Source of the DNA: Chinchilla lanigera
Lineage: Eukaryota; Chordata; Mammalia; Rodentia; Chinchillidae
Length of the DNA stretch: 64,000 nt
Direction: 5' to 3'
NCBI RefSeq assembly: GCF_000276665.1
Contig: NW_004955484.1
Coordinates: 499,375-563,374 of the forward strand
Positions within the stretch are counted from its first letter, which is position 1; the number at the start of each line of letters is the position of its first letter. The notes under the pieces were generated by a model that ran no database searches, was not told where the DNA came from, and saw only the letters and a program-made list of their open reading frames with translations. Below, in pieces: positions 1 through 13,553 of this stretch. The position numbers were made by a program, and so were the translations under genes.

Positions 1-221
1 AGGAATGGATTCTTATATAAAGATTATTTCCTCTACTTTTGCAGCAAAAGGAAATTGTAATATTTATAGTGTCCATGTGAATAAAGACTATTAAAGAAAA
101 ACCTCTGCGGTCCTAAAGAACAGATCACAATAAGAAAAGAGGAACTGACCCAGTACTAACTTCACTTGAATATCGTATCTATGCTATCTTCCTCTACTCA
201 ACACGGTATTGGTATTAAATG

Positions 222-430
222 CCCAGCATGTCAGGTATGATGGTACCTATACCTATACTCCCTACCATCTGGGAGGTTGAGGCAGGAAAATCATAGCTTT
301 AAGGCCACCTTGGGCAACATAGTAAGACTCTGTCTCAAAATTTTAAAAAATATGGTTGGCGATGCAGCTCACTGGCAGAGCATCACTGGGTTCATTACCT
401 AGTACCCCCCAAGAAATAAAGAAAAGAAAA
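222..430 (+). mobile_element. B4-like SINE (B1 part followed by ID part)
   Basis: The left part reads as a degraded B1 (ctgggaggttgaggcagg, then gggcaacatagtaagac... tctcaaaa). It is followed by an ID-like segment (gatgcagctcactggcagagc, then gggttcattacctagtaccc) and an A-rich tail. The B1-plus-ID order is that of the rodent B4 family. Divergence is high, so it is an old copy. Confidence 0.65.
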
Positions 431-2080
431 AGAAATTACCCACCACCACATTGCTTTTTTCCATGGTTTGATGAAGGAGAAATTGAGGGTCTCTGGAAAT
501 ATCCCCCTTGATAGGAGTGTGGTCTGGAGATAGTTCATAGTCCAGGTAGCCAACATTGCTAAGCCAGTTGAGTCCTTGAGGAATTTTATATGATTATCAC
601 AAGCCCCCCACTTCTATTACTTTCAGGATGTTGTTCCTCCCATTACTGGCTTTGCGCCTTACTCTCAGAAGGTAATGAATTTCTACACTGGTGTGGGCCC
701 TGGCGAGAACTGAGGCTCTGGCTGTATTCCAGCACCCTCCCCACCTCACACACACAGGAATGTGGTAATATAAGCAATCTAATTGCCATCCGTAAAACCT
801 GGACTGTTAATTATAGACCCATCTTCAATACTACATCCTCTCACCCCATCAACCCTTACCATGGATGCTCCAGGACTATTACCTTTTGATTATCACATTC
901 TGTTAAGCCCGGCTATTACATTTTGATTAAACTAGTATGTTCACTGCTCTGTGGCAAAGCTGAGAACATCAGCTGGGAATGGCCTCCAGACAAAGACCCT
1001 TCCGCTGCCCTCCTTGGGCTTAAGTGTCCTCCTCATTTTTATAGCACCTCGTGACCCCTTTTGCACAGTAATTAAGATAGAACACTGGAATGCTCTGCTC
1101 ACATATTTCCCATTCTTGTCTAAGTGTTCAGCCCCCACAGTGTGGTTAAAGAGCCTGTGGCAGCGGATGAAAGGGAAGGGGGACGTAGGGCCTCAAAAGA
1201 GGGAGCTCAGTGGTTTGAATCGATGCATGAGTAACGACACAATAAAATTTTGTGTATCTATATATAGATATAGAGAAATAAAAGTGTATTTTGGTGTCTG
1301 TAGCTATAGCTGATCAGAAAAAAATAACACCTGACACACAGAGGGTTGCAGGTGGGGACAGAGAAGCAGAGATCACGTCTGACTGCTAGCTTCAGATCTG
1401 GTTTATCAGATTTTATTGCATGAATGATGTAAAAACTTTTAACACACTTTTTTCTATCTTGCAGATGCTCAACAAAACCAAAAGGGAAACTTATCTGAAG
1501 TTCTTAGATAAAGCACACTGCAAATAACACAGTGGAATATTTACCTATGTCCATTAAGACTTGAAATATTACCTATCTATCATAAACTCTTGGGCTTTTT
1601 TTATAAAATGTTGACAATTCTTTTAAAAATAATGGATTATTTCAAGACCTGGAAGCATTTATATTTTAGCGAACTTGGGAGAAATTTAAGTTATGCATTA
1701 GAGTCAGGTAAAATCAAGTAAATCAAATAAAATTACTATCTCTTTCCTCAGTACTAAAGTTTAATTTTCTCTGTAAATCAGTTCATAATATGCACATCTG
1801 AAATAATATTTTCTTTTCTATTCTTAGAGCAACAACATAATAAATTAAATGTATTATTGTGGTTGAATAAATACAAATCATTGTCTTATTTTAGTTCATT
1901 CAACACCTCAGGTACTTTGTAATACAAGGAATGTATACTTGTAGGACTCAAATTGCTGCCTAACACATTTTTAATAAATGTTTCTTGATTTTAAACAAAA
2001 TGTAAATTAAATATTTAAGTGGTCAAGAAAAGTTAGTTAAATGGTATCATCAATTAAAATAGCTTTCTGAAGACCAGGTC

Positions 2081-2170
2081 TTTTTTTTTTCCTCTAGTAC
2101 CGGAAACCAAACTCACTACCTTGCGCTTGCCAGGCAGGTGCTTTTGCCACTGAGCTAAATCCCCAGCCCC
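2081..2170 (-). mobile_element. ID SINE with target-site duplication
   Basis: Reverse-complement ID: T-run, then cttgccaggcaggtg, ending ccccagcccc. Flanks tgaagaccaggtc (2068-2080) and tgatgaccaggtc (2171-2183) form a 13 bp duplication with one mismatch. Confidence 0.9.
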
Positions 2171-3664
2171 TGATGACCAGGTCTTAATGACCATACTTAA
2201 AATTCTGATGCACAAATGCTAAAATACTTTCAAAAACAAGAAGAGCTTTTCCTCTTATTTTTCATCAGTCCTCGGAGTTCATTGGTAAATTAGTAAGAGT
2301 TATTTCTTCACAACTTGGTTGGGAAAAACCTTCTGGGTTTTTCTCCATAGCTGGGTATGTCCAGAGGCACATTTTAAAAATGTAACAGCTGCATGGGAGA
2401 GCAACCAGAAGCCTCAAATGTTTCCTGCCACAGATTAAATCTCACAAGATTGTGGTACACGCAGAACACACTGGAGAATTAAAGCTCTCTGGAGGGGCAA
2501 TTACCTCAGCTCTTCCCCATGCTATGGGGGTGTCAGAGATGGTCAATAATTGAGCAGCATTCACCAATAGCCACTAAATCCCCAGATACAGCAAAAGAAA
2601 TGGATGCACAATGATGTGACATTTCCAAAAATGGTGCAATTAGTACCATCATGATGAACTGTACCATTTCTCTCTCCACACGTCTCTGCCCCTCCCTTCT
2701 CTATTTTGAGAGCAGGGCCTGCGTGTCTTTATGCACTTATTTTCTGTAGCACGTTCCAACTTGGCAAGCGCTTAGCAAAAGTTTCTTTAAGCAAATTGAG
2801 CAGAAGTTGAAGAGCACATTTTAGAATTTTGATTGACTTTTGCTTTTCCATCCTGTCAATGGCTCCCTTCACACAGCCCGTGATTAATACTGAAACCCTA
2901 ACTGTTTTGGCCTGCAGCATTTCAACAACCCAGTGATAGGAATTCAGCACTTTGTCATAAGGGGAAAGTATTTAACCTTTCCCATCTGGACCACAACATC
3001 ACAGTGCTCAGGGAAGGGGAAGCATCTTCCACGCAAGCTTTACTTCAGGGTACATTTCTGTTCTTGCCACAGAAAGTGACGTCATTCATGTGCAACAATA
3101 CAACGTGCCAGAAAGGAGTTTTCTGGGCCTTATTTCAAAGAACATTGTTCTCAATATTACCATAGTATGATTGTTCCTAAAATATTCCATTTACCCATAT
3201 CATGCACAAGCTCAAAAATTTTTAAATATGTTCCTTTATAAAGAAGTTCAAGAAGAGAATTTTTTAAAAATATGAATGCACTTAAAATCTCATATTCATA
3301 AGAAACCACAGGAAATCCCCTAAAGAGAAAAAACAAATTGCACATTGAGAAAGATGAATGCATCCGTAAGACAAAAGAAAAAACCACCAACCAGAATTGA
3401 CCACTCCGTGTTCTCCCCTAGCTCTGCTTCCAATCAGCTATGACATTACGTCAGTCCTCCATGTTCCTGTGAAATGAAAATATTACCTTCTCTCTATCAC
3501 CATGTCCGTTCCAGTCCCTGTCCCTCATCATTCCTATCCTAAGGCTGCCAAGAGTTATAATTTTACAACGTGCAAATCTAATCCACGGCATTCACACATA
3601 ACATGGGTGAGAGCAATGATTCCTTGAGATTCTGGATGACAGAATGTGACCTGGCCCACATGTG

Positions 3665-4015
3665 ACAGTTTTTACTTTCATCTCCTGCCATACCTCACCT
3701 CAGGTCCAGCCTTCTGAACTACTTGGGGAGCATTCAAATGCTCATGCTTTTGTGGACATCATTCTGATTAGAGTGTTCTCCCACTTCTCTCCCCTTCTGG
3801 TTCCTATTCATCCTTCAACAAATGGCTTTCATGGGTTCCCACTGCTTACACCTGATGCTCTGCCTACGGCCACCCCACATTCTTTGTGTCCCTCTCTCTC
3901 ATCGTGCTCTCACACTGCGCCACACTTTTCTACAGAACCAGGATGTGGCAAGGCTGAGCTGTGAGCCCAGCATGATCTGGGTTAGAGTCAGCCCCTGCAG
4001 CCACTGAGCAGTTTG
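3665..4015 (-). mobile_element. LINE L2 fragment
   Basis: The plus strand contains phrases of antisense L2: catctcctgccatacctc, then ctattcatccttcaacaaatgg and the following Pro/Ser-codon-like stretch. Divergence is high. Boundaries are approximate, and the L2 family name rests on memory of its consensus. Confidence 0.55.
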
Positions 4016-4649
4016 CTGGTCCTGACAATGCGCCTCCTGTGAGCCCCCTGAACAATACCTTACATTTTGTTTTAAAGGCATAAAACACTATCACAAAAGC
4101 ATTTTGTATCTGAGAGTCAAAACTTCTATGCTCAGCTGCTGTCAAGAAGTTGCTGATGCTAAAAACATATGTAATGATAGGCACCACGCTATGTAGGCTT
4201 ACTAAATATTTGTTGAATGAATAACATGAGCAGAGTAAGATGAAGCCAAGAAGTCTTGGAAATTATAAGATGTAGGAACACTTTAATAGACTGAATGGAC
4301 AACAGCACTACTTCATGAAGAGTAATTAATTCTTTTATTGAGAATTATTAAGAACTCTAATTTTTTTTTTTGGCAGTTCTAAAACTCTAACTTCTAATAT
4401 TGAGAACTCTAAATTTTTTTTAGCTGTTCTAAAATTATTTATTTACAGACATAAAAATCCATGCTGCAGAACTTCCTCAAATTATGAAGATTTCTTACAA
4501 TGTACTAAAATAAAAGATTCTTTTAAAAATTCTAGTTCTTTGATTGCAAACTCATATGCTGCCCATTTGCAAACCTGTAGGCCAGAGCCCACAGGACTCT
4601 GCCCAGTGAGGGCGTGAACAGTTTCTAGCGCCTACTGAGGACTCAGTGT

Positions 4650-4812
4650 TGTTGTTTTTCTTATTTTCAGTGGTCCTAGGAATTGAATCCAGGGAACTTC
4701 TCACTGAGTTACCTCCACAGCCAACTTTTTCTTGTATTTTGAAATAAACTCTTCAATTCCTTAGTTGCCCGGCAGTTCTTGAATTTGCAATCTTCTTGCC
4801 TCAGCCTGGGTT
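4650..4812 (-). mobile_element. B4-like SINE (antisense ID plus B1)
   Basis: The plus strand shows an antisense ID remnant with an internal deletion (ctaggaattgaatccaggga, then tgagttacctccacagcc). It runs straight into antisense B1 (tgcaatcttcttgcctcagc). This is the reverse of the copy at 222-430. Confidence 0.55.
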
Positions 4813-5384
4813 TGCAGTTCTGAACCAAACAACTGGCTGAAGTGTAATTGTTTCTATAGCACCACATACATTCAGAGAATGTAAAAAATATTTCACTAAA
4901 AACCATTATAAGGTATTTAGCTATTATATCTTTTCTTTCTTAGGCATAATTCTCTGAACCATCAGTGCCAGCTGAAAAATAACCAGAGTCCCAAAGTGTA
5001 TAACTACAGGGATCATTTAACATGGAACATAATCAGTGTAATTCTTGGGGGTAACTTGTCAAACTGTCCATACTCAGGTGAAAAATATGAAAAATTTATC
5101 TAACATCAACTCTAGCTCTATTCCTGGTCATTTATCGATTTTTAAAGGTAATGTGAAGAAATGCATCACTTACCAAAAGTATCAGAATGCTACTATGTAA
5201 AATCCATGTTTGAACTGATTTATTCATGCATCACAGGAGCATTTTGTTGGAGTTACTTTAAGGTATGTCTTTATGCCTTCTCCATTTGGCTTAGGGTCCC
5301 TGGGTGGCAGAGTTTGGGACACATGTATGACTTTAATCCCCTACCTTGAACAGCACAAGAAACTCATATATAGCTACCACAGAA

Positions 5385-5470
5385 GATGAGTGGATGGAGG
5401 GATGGAGGGAGGGATGGAGGGATGGAGGGAGGGATGGATGATGGATAAATGGATGGATGATGGATGGGTA
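5385..5470. repeat. (GGAT)n / (GGAG)n microsatellite
   Basis: Irregular tandem tetranucleotides of the GGAT and GGAG type, with a few TGA interruptions toward the right end. Confidence 0.9.
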
Positions 5471-5765
5471 GTTTTCTTAGCTACCACATCCTCTTCTAAA
5501 ACCTCTGATATGCTATTTGTCTTTCTACATATCAGACCAGAAACTCACTAAGAAAGTAAGAGCCCCTGAAATAGCAACTGGATAGACAGACATGAACTCA
5601 CCCCGTGTGCCTCTCTTGTGTTTCGAAGGATGAATAGTTTAAGAAATGACTGCAGTAAACAAAGAGGACAACTGAGCAGTATTCTGAGTTAAAATGACTC
5701 CACTAAAAATTCTACACTCCCTTTCTAGACATTAATTGTATATTTAATTAAAACAAACAAACAAA

Positions 5766-5878
5766 CATGGTAGCCTGCTTCTTGGCCCAAAACTTTGAAG
5801 GCTGATGTGGGAGCATCATTTGAGTAAAAGACTTCAAAACCAACCTGGTCAACATGAGTGAGACCCTGTCTCATTTTT
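5766..5878 (+). mobile_element. Old B1/7SL-type SINE monomer
   Basis: Contains catggtagcctg, later gaaggctgatgtgggagc, accaacctggtcaacatg and gagaccctgtctc, followed by a T-run. It lacks the clear internal duplication of later B1s, so it may be a proto-B1 or an eroded B1. Confidence 0.6.
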
Positions 5879-8610
5879 TTTTGTTCTCAGGGCTGGAATA
5901 TGCATCACTGTAAACTTAAGCATTTACTAAACAACTTCACATGATATTTTCCCTAGCATATGATAAGTGTGACTAAATGTATTTATTTTCAACAATCTCC
6001 CATTTGTTCCAAGCAAATAGCTACAAAATGATTTCACAAAGATTCTTTCTAAATGAATGCTTTAGGTACAGAGTCACAGGAGTCTCCATAAAAATTTATT
6101 ATGCAAATGATAAAGAGATTCCCTTTGTGACCAGTTCATTAATGCCCTATGTAATCATTTCCCCTTACCTTTTTTTATTTATATAATAAGTATACAAATA
6201 AAAGATAAGAATAAAAGTAATGAAACTGGAAAACAGCTCATAAACATTGTTAAAGAAAATATTATTAAAATGGTAATCCTGTTGCTTTCTTCAATAAAGC
6301 GAATATGTAAAGGTGCAGTCTGTTGCTTATGAGTGGTAAAAAAGAGATATTAAGAGCCTCGGGCACAATACAAAGAGAGCTGGACAAGACACACAGAGGT
6401 CAACAGTCTAAGAAAGTGTCAGGCACAAGGGGATTTGGCAATCTCTGATATTTTTCCTTTGTAGAAAAAGGTTAGCGTTAATGAGGAACACACTTCTTAG
6501 AGGCCCATTAGATATCAGGCAGAAACAGGTCTGCTTTGCAGGAGACCGGCTTACGTAGCACTGGTGAAAGTTTAGCAATGGAAACAGTTCACATTCCAAG
6601 TTACCAATCTGAAGTGCTTTCTTTTTCAGTTGGATGTTCATGAAATACACGTGGCTTTCCCTGACTGTGAAGGGAGTGAAAGTAGTGAACGACACCAGCC
6701 TGTTCTCTTGAATAAATGACACATTTCTCAAAAAGATGGAAAATATGAATATTTTTTAAAGAAGGAAGACAGAGAGGTCTAAAATGCTGGAAGAAAACAA
6801 AATAAGCACCAGGATTTGTAGAATGGAGATTACAGGAAGAAGAGATGGGGTGGGGTAGGAAGTGGGGAGAAACTTATTAATGGTCGAGAAACATATGTCT
6901 GTATACAGATTGCCAAAAATAAATATACATATCATCCATTACAAGCATATGTTATACCAATAAAAAGGCAAAGAAAATCGGGACCAAGAAAGGAGTGATA
7001 TGGCGGTTAGCAGGTTCTCCCCATAAATATGATTCACAACTTCTGGAGAAGACACCAGGCTGATGGTCACAAAAGGGAACTTGTGTTGGCAGAGGCCCAT
7101 CGGGGGCCACAGGGGGGAGCTCCTGAGAGGGACACAGGTGGAAGATTGGTGATGCTGCTAAGAGCTGGAGAGATGGCTGTGCGTGTAACTGACAAGACCA
7201 ATTGATGAGGGAAGGGGTTTCCCGGAGGGTGACAGATACGCTCCTGAGATCTGTCAGTCGTGACAATCCCTACCCACCACCTCTGATTCATGTCCGAACA
7301 AAGCTACTGCTGGAAGAGACAGAGAACCATCCCTAAGTGTTATAAATTCTTGAACAGAAAGGAGAAAGGTAGAAGGAAACTGTTGTGGCTTTAAATTTCT
7401 CCCTCCTAAGGAAATCCGTATTTTCACAAGACAAAGTGAGATAACCCACAGCACTGCGCAGTTCGTGACACTGACATTTGTAAGTGGCTTCAGATGCTGC
7501 GATATTAGGGAATGACAAGGGTCCTAAGGGAGTCATGTGCTACCAGAAGCAGACAGACTAAGAGAGTTCAAGAATAAATCAATGAACAACCAACTGCTTC
7601 AAAAAGAGGAATGTCTAAGTAACGATGTACCCATTCTAGGAGTTACTATGAACCCTCTCAAAGACAAATAGGAAGACTATTTAGCCATAAGAGAAATGCG
7701 GTGGAGAGGATGGAGAGAGGGGCATGTGAGGAAAAAACAAGGAAGGAACAGATGCTGTGTTCAGATTGAGTGAAACAATATATGGCAGACATCTGTCCCA
7801 GGTCCCCCTACTTGGAGGGCATTCTACAAATTTCAACTTAGACAAATTATAAACTGACTTTTGAAGTTATGAGAATAATGATCATTGATTTATTTATGTT
7901 TTGTTTGTTTGGGGAAAGGCATAGGCTATATCACAGGGAGAAGGAGGAAAAAGACGTACTATGAGCTTTATGGATTAGGAAGGGAGAAGGTGGGCAGAGA
8001 AAAACAATCTCATGATCAAATTTGGAGGAGAGGCTGGCTGTAAGAAGCACGCAGAACAAATCACACCATAGCTAGAGCTCAGTAACATAAAGGAAAGAGT
8101 AATTTGAAGGGGATAAAATCATACTCGTGAAAGCAGCTGTAGAAATGTCAGTGATAAATAAAGCAGTGATTTTAACAAAGGGCAGTAAATTATCATCCTA
8201 TGAATCTCTAAGACTGCTGGAAGGAGTCTGTGAAATAGAATAATTCACTCAAAGGAAATGACTTGCTTCGAAAACATAAAACTGTGTTGACATGACCAAA
8301 AGGCATTGGGGGTATCGTTGAGATCAGAAACACTTAGGCACAGGCACTCTGACAGCATTTGTGGATATACAAGGAAAGAGTGAAGGGACAGGGCAGCAGG
8401 GACCCCTGTGGTGACTAGCTAAAGAGAAGGCACAGCAGAAGGGATCCCAGCAGCCCCACACAGGAAGGATGCAACTGGAGGATGACTTTTCTCCTGTGAC
8501 TCATCTCAATCAGGAAAAGCAATGTATCTGCTGTTGAACGTGCAAATTACCTCCGAAATACCAAAAGAAAAGTTATTTTATGTCCACAGTTGTAGTGGAA
8601 AGAACACCCA

Positions 8611-9112
8611 GGATGGATTGAATTATGTGGGCCCACAAGTCATGTGGTGAAGCCCCACAAGGAGCTAATTACAGCTAAATGACATCTAAGGGTGGGGTCT
8701 TAGTCCAAGAAGACAGGTGTCCAGATAAGGAAAGGCATTAGCGCAGGCTTTTTGCCTTCCTCTCCTTCTGTTTCTGTTGCTCCATCTCCCTCCTACTACC
8801 CTTCTACTGCACAGGCGAGGGCCATAAGCAGACACAGTGAGAAGGTGACCCTGCATGGGGCTGGGGATTTAGCTCAGCGGCAAAAGCGCCTGCCTGGCAT
8901 GCGCAAGGTCGTGAGTTTGGTTCCCAGTACCGGAGCAAAACCAGAAGGTGACCCTGCATAAGCCAGGAAGAGAAAACCCCCAGAAACCAATGCTGATGGC
9001 AACTTGATCTTGGATTTCCAGCTTCTGGATCTGTTGAAATGGTAGAATTTGGATGGTTAAGCCCCTCCATGGGGTGGGGGTCAATACGGCAGCCCTAGCA
9101 GACTAACACAGC
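8611..9112 (+). mobile_element. MLT1-type MaLR LTR, interrupted by an ID SINE
   Basis: Diagnostic phrases of mammalian MLT1 LTRs appear in order: ggattgaattatgtgg, ccaagaagacaggtgtcc, caacttgatcttggatttcc, ggttaagcccctcc, cggcagccctagcagac and taacaca. The LTR length without the ID insert is about 400 bp. It is a solo LTR with no internal retroviral genes. It is ancient and interrupted at 8857-8942. Confidence 0.75.
8857..8942 (+). mobile_element. ID SINE inserted in the MLT1 LTR
   Basis: Starts ggggctggggatttagctc and ends with a short cggagcaaaacc tail. The perfect 17 bp flank agaaggtgaccctgcat occurs at 8840-8856 and 8943-8959. Confidence 0.95.
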
Positions 9113-9477
9113 AGCCAAAGGAGTATGTTCCTGAACATAGGGACTTAGTCAAAGAGAAGACAGAAACAGAACAGCCAGAGCACCTTGGACAGCCAGAGCT
9201 GCAACTGCACAAGTTTGGGCTATTTTACCTCCAAATATCCACTTCTAGGAGGCACTGACTCAAAGAAAGAATGTACAGGGGATAAATGAATCTTGGGTAC
9301 CAGGAAGCAAAGAGGTTGGTAGAGAAACTTTTTTTAACAGAAGAGAAAATTTCACAGTTATCTGCTCTGAATGAATGCCTGACATTTCACCTTGACAGTA
9401 AGAAAGAGCTCATTGTTAAAATACCAGTGACAGAATCCTTGGAAGAAAGCAGAAGTATCATCTTAGAATTTCTCACA

Positions 9478-9858
9478 CCTCAGAAAGACAAATACCACAT
9501 GTTATCTCTTATATGTAAAAACTAAAAAGATGATTTTTATAGAAGTAGAGAAGGCTGTGGAGGATGTAAGGAACTGGTTACTAGGTCCAGGGGTGCATCT
9601 GGACAGCAGAAATACCTTGTACTGTTCTACAACACAACATAGTAACTATGGCTGACAACAATTAATTGCATCATTTCCAAATATTCAGTGAAGTGGAATT
9701 AATGTACACAAAAAAGATAGATGTCTGAGGTGACAGTTATGCCAATTATTCTAATCAGATATCAATATATTGTGTACATGTATCAAAATGTCACACTATA
9801 CCCCATAAATATATACAATTATACATCCACTGAAAGTAAAACTACATTTTAAAAGTTA
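9478..9858 (+). mobile_element. L1M-type LINE 3' end
   Basis: Reads like the 3'UTR of old mammalian L1: ataccacatgttatctct, later ggttactaggtccaggg, agtaactatggctgacaaca and caattatacatccactg, with an A-rich end. The 79-codon open frame at 9286-9525 overlaps its left edge and shows no L1 ORF2 motif. Confidence 0.65.
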
Positions 9859-9944
9859 TGCCAGAGAGGATGAGCCAGTGAAAGTTGTAACATACAAGGC
9901 AGGTGATTTCAAAGGGTTGTGGAAAGATGGTACCTGGCATTTCA

Positions 9945-10085
9945 AAGAGCTCTGGCTTTGAAGTCCAAGTCCTAGTTCTGCTCACCCCTACACAGTCCCT
10001 TCCATCACAGCTGAATTTTTGTTTCCTAGTTATAAAAGTAGCATCGTAACACCTGCTTCAGAGACCTGTGTGAGAAGAAAATGAG
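9945..10085 (+). mobile_element. MIR SINE (probable)
   Basis: Weak match to the MIR layout: tggctttgaagtccaagtcc, a middle part, then gtttcctagttataaaagta and acacctgcttcagag, matching the Cys-Leu-type MIR core and 3' part. Old and diverged. Confidence 0.45.
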
Positions 10086-10584
10086 AAAAAGCACAGCCCA
10101 CCACCTTAGAGTCCGCAGAGCCTAACTCAAAGGGATATCTGTCATTACTAATGACAGCATATGTCAACATGTGTGCAGTGCTATGAACTATAAAATCCTG
10201 GCAATGAAAATCACAAATATGTGCACAAGGAGAGACAAAACGTGAGAGGAATCCAAAAAGAAGTGACAGAGTTTTACAAGAAAATCATGAAAGAGGCATG
10301 CAATTAAAAGAGGGAGAAAATAAAAATTCAGAACTCATTAATGCTGATAAAAATTGCAAATGTCTTGCAGATGTTTTTCGACACAAAAAGAGCAAAGTTG
10401 CAGGTACACTCTGACAAGACAAAAGGTAGGAAAGTAGTTAAATCTTTTTTCTACCTTTTGTGAAGAAGAAAGGTTTTCAAATCAGAAAATGTAAAATAAA
10501 GGTCAATACAGAATATTTGAAATCCAAAGTACATGAAGGAATTGAAAGTTTCTTCCTGTAGAGAATACAATGCAGATTTTCTTC

Positions 10585-10767
10585 GTTTGTTTGGTTTCAT
10601 ACTTCCAGTGAACCTAGGGCCTTCACACTAAGCTACATCCTTAACTCCTTTACTTTTTATGGCAGGGTTTCACTAAGGCACCAGATTGTCCAAGTGAGGC
10701 TTGAACTGCTAATCTTCCTGCCTCAGCCTCCCAGACTGTTGGGGTTAAAGGCAGATACTGTACCACC
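10585..10767 (-). mobile_element. B4-like SINE
   Basis: Antisense ID remnant (gaacctagggccttcacac, ctaagctacatccttaactc) followed by antisense B1 (gcagggtttcactaaggc, ttcctgcctcagcctccc). Confidence 0.6.
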
Positions 10768-11060
10768 CTTATTTTACACTCGTGGTGCATTTTTTATTTG
10801 TGTGTGCAATGAGAGTCTTCAATCCAACGTGACTGGACCTAGAGGCTACAAAACTGCATTTGCACTAAATAAAAAATTGAGTGGGGAGAGGAAGAAAGGG
10901 TGAGGGAGAAACAATAAGAATAGGTCGAATGGGAGAATATGCCTCCTAACGGATTATAACAGACTAGGATAAAGTATTTAACTTAACAAAATGAAATATA
11001 ATAGAGGTGAATATAAAGTCAAAGTTAAAAGGGTAGCAAAATTGAATGTTCTCTTAAAAA

Positions 11061-11120
11061 TTGATCATTAATCATTTAATCATTAAATCATTTAATCATT
11101 AAAATCATTTGATCATTAAA
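11061..11120. repeat. AT-rich minisatellite of 8-10 bp units (ATCATTTA type)
   Basis: Repeated alternation of atcattta and atcattaa units over about 60 bp, rich in TAAT cores. Confidence 0.75.
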
Positions 11121-13191
11121 ATAACACATGCTATTCCACGTGAACTGTTCCTCTCCTCTGAGTTTGCTGTTTTTACTAAAACACCAAATGCACACCATCC
11201 ACAGATCTATGTTTTCCATATTTGTTGAAAATCCTCTTTATTCCAGGCAACTGTGCTAGGTGGTATGCATACAGAAATGTTTGCAAAAAAACTACATTTG
11301 TCTATTAAAGGTTTTACTTTTTTTTTTTTTTTTTTTTACAAAGGAGGCTTTAAAAAAAAAATCAGTTTTGATGCTCTCTGATCAGGACAAGAATAGGAAA
11401 GCATACCCAGTGGGGTGGAATTTCTGCTTGCCATCCCCAGTAGGATGGGAAAGGATGACAGGTGAGTCAGTTGCTCAGCGGGGAAGGGCATGAGGCTTGC
11501 CTTAAGAAGTTTTTCAGGGGAATTTGCAGGGAGGTGACTAAGGGGAATCCAGGCCAAGCAAAGAGGACAACAGAGGTGAGGCCTAAGAGACAGAGGCCAG
11601 AGGACGGCGGAGTTACCAGGATTTTCAAGGGAAGAAAACAGTAACAACGAACTAAAGTAAGATCAGCAAATACAGAGTAGAAGCACTTTGTGGCTGTGGC
11701 GCTAATAAACCTGAACTTAAACACCTGGAAACACCTGACCGTGAAATATAGCTGCTTATTTTTTGAAACCATTTGCATCTATTAATTTTTTTAAAAAAAA
11801 TATTGCATAATCAAGGTTGGAGGGAATGGAAGTCACAGGAAGCAATGAGGAAGGAAGAAGGGACAGCTGCCTCACCAGCCGGATCAGCCAAGTCAGCCCT
11901 GGCAAACGCTAACATGACAGATGTCACAGCCAGATCATCCTCATATCCAGGAAAATGAAAGAGGAAAATGATCACAGGAGGCTCAATTTTGCTAACTCAG
12001 AAAAACAGAGAAGTTCCTGGTATCTTCCCTACAGATTGCTGCTGTGATTAATGGCACTACATACATTGTCTCCGTACTAATCTACTTTATGTTACAATTA
12101 TACATATATACATAAAAAAGCCATTCCATAGGCAAGCATATAACAAGGCTTCCGAGAAATGGATGTGGTCATTTGCAAGGAAGACCAGTAAAAAATGAAT
12201 TTAATCTTAGTTTTACATGTTAACCCTGGCAAATTATTGGGAGCATAATTTTATTTTTAGTACTCAAAATCCTACATCATATTTTTATTAGCCTACTTCT
12301 CCCATTCCTTTAATAGATGCTGTATTTGATTATGAAATGTTATATTTGATCATGTTTCACTTTGTGAGAAAGCATGCTACATGCTTAAGAAACCAAACAT
12401 TATCTCCAGTTTGCTCTTTGCTTTCTTCAATGCATTCTAACTCTTCTTTTTAAAGGTTGTCTCTTTTTTTGTTTGTTTTAGGAAAGGTTACACATGCTAT
12501 GATACTTAAGAGGTAGTGTTGTGAAGTTTTCTTCTGCAGGATTATCATACAATCTATGTGCTAAAGTACAACATTTCAAATAAGCACAGAAATCATACAT
12601 AGTATGGAGCAAAGGCACCTAATTGAGCCACTTTATAACCTTGCACAGAATTCCCTCACCACCAATTTAGATGGAATTGCTTTTATTTTAACAATGTTCT
12701 TTTAATTAAGTCCTAAACATCTAAAACATGGCAAATGTAAATATGTATTATAAATCCTTAATTATGAGGATCGCTAAGCATTCATGCAGCTCTCTCCCTT
12801 GGAGATAGATTTTTTTGTTTAAAATCAGCCAAAATTGGGAGATAAAAGTGAATGATGTGAGAAACGCTGAACTTTGTTTATAATGCCCTTCTCTAGGCAC
12901 CAGTATCCCTTTACTGCATTGTCTCCCAGAGTTAAATCATGCTTCAAGTTGCCTACTGACTTTTAAACCCAAATCTTATCTACCGTTGTTTGCGTTCATG
13001 ACATATTCGCAAAGACTGGCGCTCAGGAAATGATCAAGGGTTGAGTTCAGTTTTAGGGATCTGTAGTCTTCATATCATGTTCCTAGAAAATAAAAACTTG
13101 GCAATCACAGAAGGGCAATATTGTTTCTAATGTTTGGGATGAATTTCAACTGCATCCAAAAAAGCAACTTGTAAATTCTTAATCCTACATG

Positions 13192-13228
13192 TTTTTGTTT
13201 GTTTGTTTGTTTGTTTGTTTTGTTTGTT
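13192..13228. repeat. (GTTT)n microsatellite
   Basis: About nine gttt units. Confidence 0.9.
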
Positions 13229-13550
13229 CGTTCTGAGGGGGTTTTGGTGATCTTTGATATTTTAAAATTACAAATAAAGTTCTACAAATTTGTAGGGTAT
13301 TATTTGATGTTAAATGTAGGTATATACTGTGTAATATTCACACCAAAGTAAATAGATATATTTCTATATATTATTTTAAAAGCATATTGGAGACCATTCT
13401 GGTATGGACAATAAATACAAAACAATTTCTTCTATAGCCCAATACTGCTTAATTCAAAATGCCCCACCTAGGGGCAATATTTCCTATTTTCCCTGCCAAT
13501 GCATGCCATTCCCAATTCCCACACCAAATATCTTCCAGTATATGTGGGAA

Positions 13551-13553
13551 CAC

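Noticed and set aside
7100..7125. CTCF-like ggccacaggggggagc
   Set aside because: Only the core resembles the motif; no support for binding from sequence alone.
8804..9084. Minus-strand frames with motifs such as GNQTHDLAHARQ
   Set aside because: This is the antisense translation of the ID SINE; the same peptide (RNRTHDLALARQALLPLS type) recurs at 43215-43529, and the other antisense frame at 44663-44908.
9286..9525. 79-codon plus-strand frame with helical-looking sequence
   Set aside because: Runs into an L1 3' tail and matches no family I know; probably chance.
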